DNA from: Desulfobacterales bacterium
GTDB lineage: Bacteria > Desulfobacterota > Desulfobacteria > Desulfobacterales > C00003106
DNA length: 10,417 bases
Direction of reading: 5' to 3'
Assembly: GCA_030672555.1 (NCBI GenBank)
Contig: DAOVGD010000089.1
Coordinates: 1-10,417, forward strand
The notes under the pieces were generated by a model, which searched no databases, was not told where the DNA came from, and was given only the letters and a program-made list of their open reading frames with translations. The first letter of the stretch is position 1. Each line of letters opens with the position of its first letter. The position numbers and the translations under genes are program-made. Positions 7,481 through 10,417 of this stretch are shown here, piece by piece.

Positions 7481-7590
7481 ACTGCTTCCATTGTTAATAT
7501 TGATGGTTTCGTAAAAAGTCCTTGATGAGCTTATCTTGGTCTCTTTTTGTAAAGATTCATTGACCAAATGAGGGATTTAAAAACTTAAAT

Positions 7591-7608
7591 TTTGTCTCAG
7601 TAGACAAA
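7591..7608. repeat. Palindrome TTTGTCT-CAGT-AGACAAA at the che promoter start site
   Basis: This is a perfect 7-base inverted repeat with a 4-base centre (CAGT). AT-rich flanks extend the symmetry apart from one bulged base. It overlaps the transcription start predicted from the minus-strand promoter at 7613-7640, a position typical of an operator. As RNA it could also form a short 5'-leader hairpin. It is not followed by a T-run on the minus strand in the manner of a terminator. The symmetry is seen directly; regulator binding is inference. Confidence 0.5.
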
Positions 7609-7612
7609 TTTC

Positions 7613-7640
7613 ATAATAGGTAACAATTTAGGTCTTTCAA
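7613..7640 (-). promoter_or_regulatory. Predicted sigma-70-type promoter of the chemosensory operon
   Basis: Read on the minus strand, TTGAAA (7640-7635) is separated by 16 bases from TATTAT (7618-7613). Each hexamer differs from the sigma-70 consensus at one position. Transcription would begin near 7606, giving a leader of about 126 bases before the STAS ATG at 7480. No FliA-type (sigma-28) or sigma-54 match was seen in the same region by eye. This is the best promoter in the intergenic region for the leftward operon. Confidence 0.5.
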
Positions 7641-7652
7641 AGAGACTTCTTT

Positions 7653-7753
7653 GACAGGATATTCAGGATTAAAACATCAAAACTCATCCTGTAAATCCTT
7701 GCTTGCCCGCCTCTGGAGGGCTTGTCCGCCTTGGAGGATTAATCCTGTCTGAC
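7653..7753. repeat. Cluster of imperfect inverted repeats (AGGATT/AATCCT type), likely dispersed intergenic element
   Basis: Within about 100 bases there are three symmetric units. AGGATATTCAGGAT (7656-7669) pairs with ATCCTGTAAATCCT (7686-7699) at 12 of 14 positions. GCCCGCC (7705-7711) and GGAGGGC (7715-7721) form a short stem. AGGATTAATCCT (7735-7746) is a perfect palindrome. The outer GACAGGAT (7653-7660) and ATCCTGTC (7742-7749) also pair. No reading frame is present. The ACAGGATT-style units resemble repeats commonly scattered between genes in Desulfobacterales genomes (memory-based). It lies between divergent genes, so a bidirectional terminator role is unlikely. The remainder of 7481-7779 holds the che promoter and leader; a CATAAT at 7762-7767 is a weak -10 candidate for the rightward gene. 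Confidence 0.5.
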
Positions 7754-7779
7754 ATAAAAACCATAATAAAACCACCAAA

Positions 7780-9762
7780 ATGAAACCTCGAATCCCAAAA
7801 GGCGGCTTCTTTGCCGCAAAATGTAGAAACCAGAACCTGGACGACCTGGAGCATCGGTTAAAGGAAAGTGGCGCCCAAACCCTGACTTTCCATGATCAGG
7901 GGCTTGTCCTTGCCGCGTGGAAAGAGTTTCCGGGCCAGGAATTATGGGCAGATAAGAATGCCGCAGTGGCCTATGATCTTGATCTGACCAACGAAGCAGA
8001 ACTTTTAAAGTTGGTCGACTTGGGCCACAATGAGCGCCCAGACCCCGGACAACTGCTTTGGGCACTATATAGAAAATTTGGGTCCGATTTTCCGGACAGG
8101 CTGCGAGGGGCTTTCGGTTTCGCGCTCTGGGACGGAAAAAAAGGCAACCTCCTCGTTGCCACAGATCCTTACGGCATCAGGCCTGTTGCGTATTCCCATA
8201 AATCCGGGGGCCTTGTTGCGGCCTCGCGCATGAAGCATATCCTTTTGGCGCCTGACATTTCAAGAGAAATCGACCCTGAGGCTATTTACCACTATCTATT
8301 TTTTCAGGCCATTTGCAGTCCTGTCAGCATATACAAAGATATCCGCAAGCTCGAGCCCGGCAAAGCGCTCTATTTCGAAAACGGTTCTTTAAAAGAATTT
8401 GTCCATTACGACATCCGTTACCAACCGGATATGTCATTAGGTGAATCGCATTGGATCAAGACCATTCCGCAAGAGGTGGAAAAGGCTGTCGCGGTCTATG
8501 CGCCGATGTCAACACCGGAAAAGACCGGTTGTTTTCTCTCCGGGGGGACCGATTCCAGTTCTGTGGCAGGGTATTACACAAAGGTTAGCGGCAGGCCCGC
8601 CAAAACATTCTCAATCGGCTTCAATGAAGCAAAATACAATGAACTCGACTACGCCCACATTGCTGCCCGTCATTTTGGCACAGAACAGAACGACTACTAT
8701 GTGACGCCTCTGGATGTTCTGAACCTAATTGATGCCCTGCCCCGCATCTACGATGAACCCTTTGCAAACGCCTCGGTAGTTCCGGCTTACTACTGTGCCC
8801 GCATGGCCCGTGAATCCGGAGTCGAAGTGCTGCTTGGAGGGGATGGGGGAGATGAAATTTTCGGTGGAAACGAGCGTTATGTAACCAATCTGGTGTTTGA
8901 AAGGTACTTCTTGCTGCCCCGAGCTTTGCGCACGTTGCTATTGGAACCTCTTTTGGAAAAGCTTCCGTCAGTGGGACCGCTGTACAAGACAGGCCGTTAC
9001 ATTCGCCGGGCCAACATGCGCAATCCCGAGCGTTTTTTTTCATACAATCTGTTAGCCGAAACAGACCCGGCGGAGATCTTTCAACCCGAATATTTATCTC
9101 AACTTGACACCAACTGTTTTATTGATCTTGCCAGGTCACACTACGATCGGGCCGCCCCTGCACACGATACGGACAGGCTTCTTTATATTGACATGAAGTT
9201 TACTATTACGGATAACGATCTTCGCAAGGTCACACAGATGGTCGAAGCTGCAGGCGTGAAAGTTCGTTATCCCCTTCTGGATCGGGATCTGGTGGATTTC
9301 ACGGCCACCATCCCTCCAACACTCAAGGTCAAACCGGGGAAAAATCGCTATATATTCAAACAAGCCATGGAGGGATTTTTGCCGCATGAAATCATCAAAA
9401 AGACAAAACACGGCATGGGACTCCCCGTTGCGCCCTGGTTCAAAAAGGATCCAGGCCTTTCAGAACTGCTGAATGACACTCTCTTCAGCGGAGTTCCCCG
9501 GATCACCCAGTATATTCGTCCGGAATTTATCAATGAGATGAAATCAGCATTTCAGGCGGATAGCACATCTTACTACGGGGACAGTTTATGGGTATATATG
9601 ATACTGGAACTCTGGCTTCGTGAGGGGGGGGGAGCCGCGGAAGATAGGAGGCTGCAAACCCATTCCCGTTTTTCTTGCATGTCAGGCCATGAAGTGCTAT
9701 TAGAAAACATCAAAAATATTCAGACTCAGGAAAGGATGACGGATTATGCAACTAAAAAGTGA
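7780..9762 (+). CDS. Asparagine synthetase-like protein with degenerate glutaminase domain (glutamine-independent amidotransferase homologue)
   Basis: This 660-residue AsnB-family protein has an N-terminal class II glutaminase-like domain at about 8-205, keeping LRGAFGFALWD and ATDPYGIRPVAYS (109-139). The nucleophile Cys2 is missing: the protein begins MKPRIPKGGFF, and an in-frame stop at 7750-7752 excludes an upstream MCG start. The C-terminal ATP-pyrophosphatase domain looks intact, with PP-loop SGGTDSS (254-260), GGDGGDEIFGG (353-363), YPLLDRDLVDF (497-507) and KTKHGMGLPVAPW (541-553). It should adenylate a carboxylate and form an amide, with free ammonia or another amine rather than glutamine as nitrogen donor; the substrate is unknown. 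No clear ribosome-binding site precedes the ATG. After WLRE (612-615) the sequence passes a run of nine Gs and a tail of about 40 unusual residues, then overlaps the next gene by 17 bases. Beta-lactam synthetase and lasso cyclases share this loss, but no such partners are present. Confidence 0.9.
   Translation: MKPRIPKGGFFAAKCRNQNLDDLEHRLKESGAQTLTFHDQGLVLAAWKEFPGQELWADKNAAVAYDLDLTNEAELLKLVDLGHNERPDPGQLLWALYRKFGSDFPDRLRGAFGFALWDGKKGNLLVATDPYGIRPVAYSHKSGGLVAASRMKHILLAPDISREIDPEAIYHYLFFQAICSPVSIYKDIRKLEPGKALYFENGSLKEFVHYDIRYQPDMSLGESHWIKTIPQEVEKAVAVYAPMSTPEKTGCFLSGGTDSSSVAGYYTKVSGRPAKTFSIGFNEAKYNELDYAHIAARHFGTEQNDYYVTPLDVLNLIDALPRIYDEPFANASVVPAYYCARMARESGVEVLLGGDGGDEIFGGNERYVTNLVFERYFLLPRALRTLLLEPLLEKLPSVGPLYKTGRYIRRANMRNPERFFSYNLLAETDPAEIFQPEYLSQLDTNCFIDLARSHYDRAAPAHDTDRLLYIDMKFTITDNDLRKVTQMVEAAGVKVRYPLLDRDLVDFTATIPPTLKVKPGKNRYIFKQAMEGFLPHEIIKKTKHGMGLPVAPWFKKDPGLSELLNDTLFSGVPRITQYIRPEFINEMKSAFQADSTSYYGDSLWVYMILELWLREGGGAAEDRRLQTHSRFSCMSGHEVLLENIKNIQTQERMTDYATKK
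9624..9632 (+). repeat. Run of nine guanines near the 3' end of the asparagine-synthetase-like gene
   Basis: Nine consecutive Gs occur in codons for EGGG right after the conserved WLRE that closes the family's core. A change of one base would alter the C-terminus. Eight Gs would give a 26-residue alternative tail from that Glu, ending at TAG just before 9705. Ten Gs would stop after about eight residues, at the TAG inside AAGATAGGAGG. The run is therefore a plausible slippage site, a sequencing-error site or the scar of a past frameshift. Confidence 0.6.
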
Positions 9763-10003
9763 TTACCAAGCGAAGATACAAAATATAGCGAAAATGCTTC
9801 CCGAAGAAAAGCTAGGGGAAGTTTTGGATTTTATGGAGTTCCTTTATCGGAAGGAGAGAGAATTCAACTACACGAGCGTTGAAAATAGCGCTGAGTATGT
9901 CCGAAAGCTGCGAGAAGAAGAATTATTCACTCTGGAGGGTAAACTAAAAAATGGGCGCGAATTTCTTAAGGAACTTATCGAGTGGCAAGAATCAAACTCT
10001 TAA
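9746..10003 (+). CDS. Small DUF2281-like protein, antitoxin-like
   Basis: The product has 85 residues, beginning MQLKSDYQAKIQNIAKMLPEE. The segment LPEEKLGEVLDFMEFLYRKE (18-37) matches the DUF2281-type pattern of short proteins, which are often found as the antitoxin half of toxin-antitoxin pairs. The rest is charged and helical. The ATG at 9746-9748 has purine-rich AAAGGA nine bases upstream and overlaps the end of the synthetase-like gene by 17 bases, so coupling is possible. No toxin (PIN, RelE/HigB or similar) follows within the window. The stop codon TAA at 10001-10003 lies in the left terminal repeat of the adjacent MITE-like element, so the original 3' end may have been changed by insertion. 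The coding call is good; the antitoxin role is family-level inference and this copy may be an orphan. Confidence 0.75.
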   Translation: MQLKSDYQAKIQNIAKMLPEEKLGEVLDFMEFLYRKEREFNYTSVENSAEYVRKLREEELFTLEGKLKNGREFLKELIEWQESNS

Positions 10004-10131
10004 TAGAGCCTTTTGCAGAAACAACGCCGATCGACAGTGCAGTGCTACATAATGTGCCACAGCCCACGCCCATATCCAATATATAGTATACGCAATGTGG
10101 TTTCATGTGTTTCTGTAAGAGGCTCTATTAA
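10000..10131. mobile_element. MITE-like noncoding element with 24-base terminal inverted repeats
   Basis: The left end (10000-10023, beginning TTAATAGAGCC and ending GCAGAAACA) and the right end (10108-10131, beginning TGTTTCTG and ending GGCTCTATTAA) are inverted copies matching at 22 of 24 positions. They enclose 84 bases with no credible reading frame. If the outer TTAA on each side (10000-10003 and 10128-10131) is a target duplication, the element proper is 10004-10127 with 20-base TIRs beginning TAGAGCC; a TA duplication is equally possible. No transposase is in the window, so movement would depend on a related insertion sequence elsewhere. The structure could also form a long hairpin in RNA downstream of the small gene, although a terminator would not need such long complex arms. 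The inverted repeats are seen directly; mobility is inference. Confidence 0.7.
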
Positions 10132-10172
10132 ATGAAATTTAATAACAATATGATTTAAAGGTGAAACAGACA

Positions 10173-10417
10173 ATGAGAGAAACAAATCAAGAGTTGTTGG
10201 GTAAATCAAAGCAAAAGATTGATATTCTTTTATCATTAGGAGCGGGCAGGGAACTTGATACCAGCTTGTCTAAATTAATATACTTCCAAATTGCCAAGTA
10301 TCGAAGCAGTATAAATCAAATACATCTTGAATTAACTCGTTTTGAGGATAAATATAAGATGTCTACGGAAGATTTTTATAAACGATTTGAGTCTGGAAAG
10401 CTTGGGGATGCTGCAGA
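10173..10417 (+). CDS. Uncharacterised small protein, possibly antitoxin-like, 3' end cut off by window
   Basis: Eighty-one codons are visible from the ATG at 10173-10175, preceded by AAGGTG about ten bases upstream; an in-frame GTG at 10161 is a less likely start. The product begins MRETNQELLGKSKQKIDILL and is predicted to be largely helical and charged. It ends in view with KYKMSTEDFYKRFESGKLGD. That closing motif resembles a small-protein family often encoded next to toxin-like genes of the DUF6516/TumE kind; this is from memory and is tentative. The codons are visibly more AT-rich than those of the synthetase-like gene, which fits recent acquisition. The gene begins about 40 bases past the right end of the MITE-like element. 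Any toxin partner would lie beyond the right edge. Confidence 0.7.
   Translation, partial: MRETNQELLGKSKQKIDILLSLGAGRELDTSLSKLIYFQIAKYRSSINQIHLELTRFEDKYKMSTEDFYKRFESGKLGDAA

Noticed and set aside
7653..7753. CRISPR array
   Set aside because: The repeats are short, inverted and irregularly spaced, with no uniform spacers and no cas genes.
7481..7779. Sigma-28 (FliA) or sigma-54 promoter for the chemosensory operon
   Set aside because: No TAAAGTTT/GCCGATAA pair or GG/GC-spaced sigma-54 motif was found by eye on the minus strand. The sigma-70-like pair at 7613-7640 fits better.
8621..9043. 140-codon open frame on the minus strand inside the synthetase-like gene
   Set aside because: The opposite strand carries the conserved GGDGGDEIFGG region. 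The antisense product is Cys/His/Pro-rich with no domain, typical of a shadow frame.
10000..10131. Rho-independent terminator for the small gene
   Set aside because: The arms are 84 bases apart, 24 bases long and of complex sequence, with no adjacent T-run. Terminal inverted repeats of a mobile element fit better.
10045..10236. 63-codon minus-strand frame spanning the right terminal repeat and the start of the last gene
   Set aside because: It crosses the MITE-like right end and the ribosome-binding site of the downstream gene, has no ribosome-binding site of its own, and has a composition typical of chance.
7780..10417. Lasso-peptide or other RiPP biosynthetic cluster built around the AsnB-like enzyme
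   Set aside because: No precursor peptide, PqqD-like leader-binding protein, transglutaminase-like protease or exporter is present in the visible flanks. The upstream region has no suitable short reading frame.

Overview
The window reads as a stretch of a Gram-negative bacterial chromosome. A delta-proteobacterium (Desulfobacterota, perhaps Desulfobacterales) is the best guess. This rests on the style of the chemoreceptor (a periplasmic CxxCH haem-type motif joined to a Cys-rich PAS domain), the gene order STAS-cheY-cheA-mcp-cheW-cheD-cheB, and the AGGATT/AATCCT intergenic repeats. It is inference from family knowledge, not a database result.

Positions 1-7480, all on the minus strand, are one compact chemosensory operon. 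In transcription order it encodes a STAS-domain protein, a CheY-like receiver, the kinase CheA, one membrane chemoreceptor (MCP), the coupling protein CheW, the deamidase CheD, the methylesterase CheB and a second single-receiver protein that runs off the left edge. Three junctions overlap by 23-29 bases (cheY/cheA, cheW/cheD, cheB/receiver) and the others are 3-34 bases apart, so the genes are almost certainly co-transcribed and partly translationally coupled. The receptor probably senses a redox, gas or haem-related signal in the periplasm. CheW and CheA carry the signal to the receivers, and CheB and CheD adjust the receptor. CheR, the methyltransferase needed to complete adaptation, is not in the window.

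Positions 7481-7779 are an intergenic region between divergent transcription units. It holds a good sigma-70-like promoter firing into the che operon, a palindrome at its predicted start site, and a cluster of imperfect inverted repeats that looks like a dispersed intergenic element.

Positions 7780-10417, on the plus strand, look more accessory. An asparagine-synthetase-like protein has an intact ATP-pyrophosphatase half but lacks the N-terminal catalytic cysteine of the glutaminase half. Its last 40 or so codons follow a run of nine Gs. A small DUF2281-like, antitoxin-like gene overlaps its end. Next comes a roughly 130-base noncoding element with long terminal inverted repeats (MITE-like), whose left end supplies the stop codon of the small gene. 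The window closes with the 5' part of an AT-rich, uncharacterised, possibly antitoxin-like gene.
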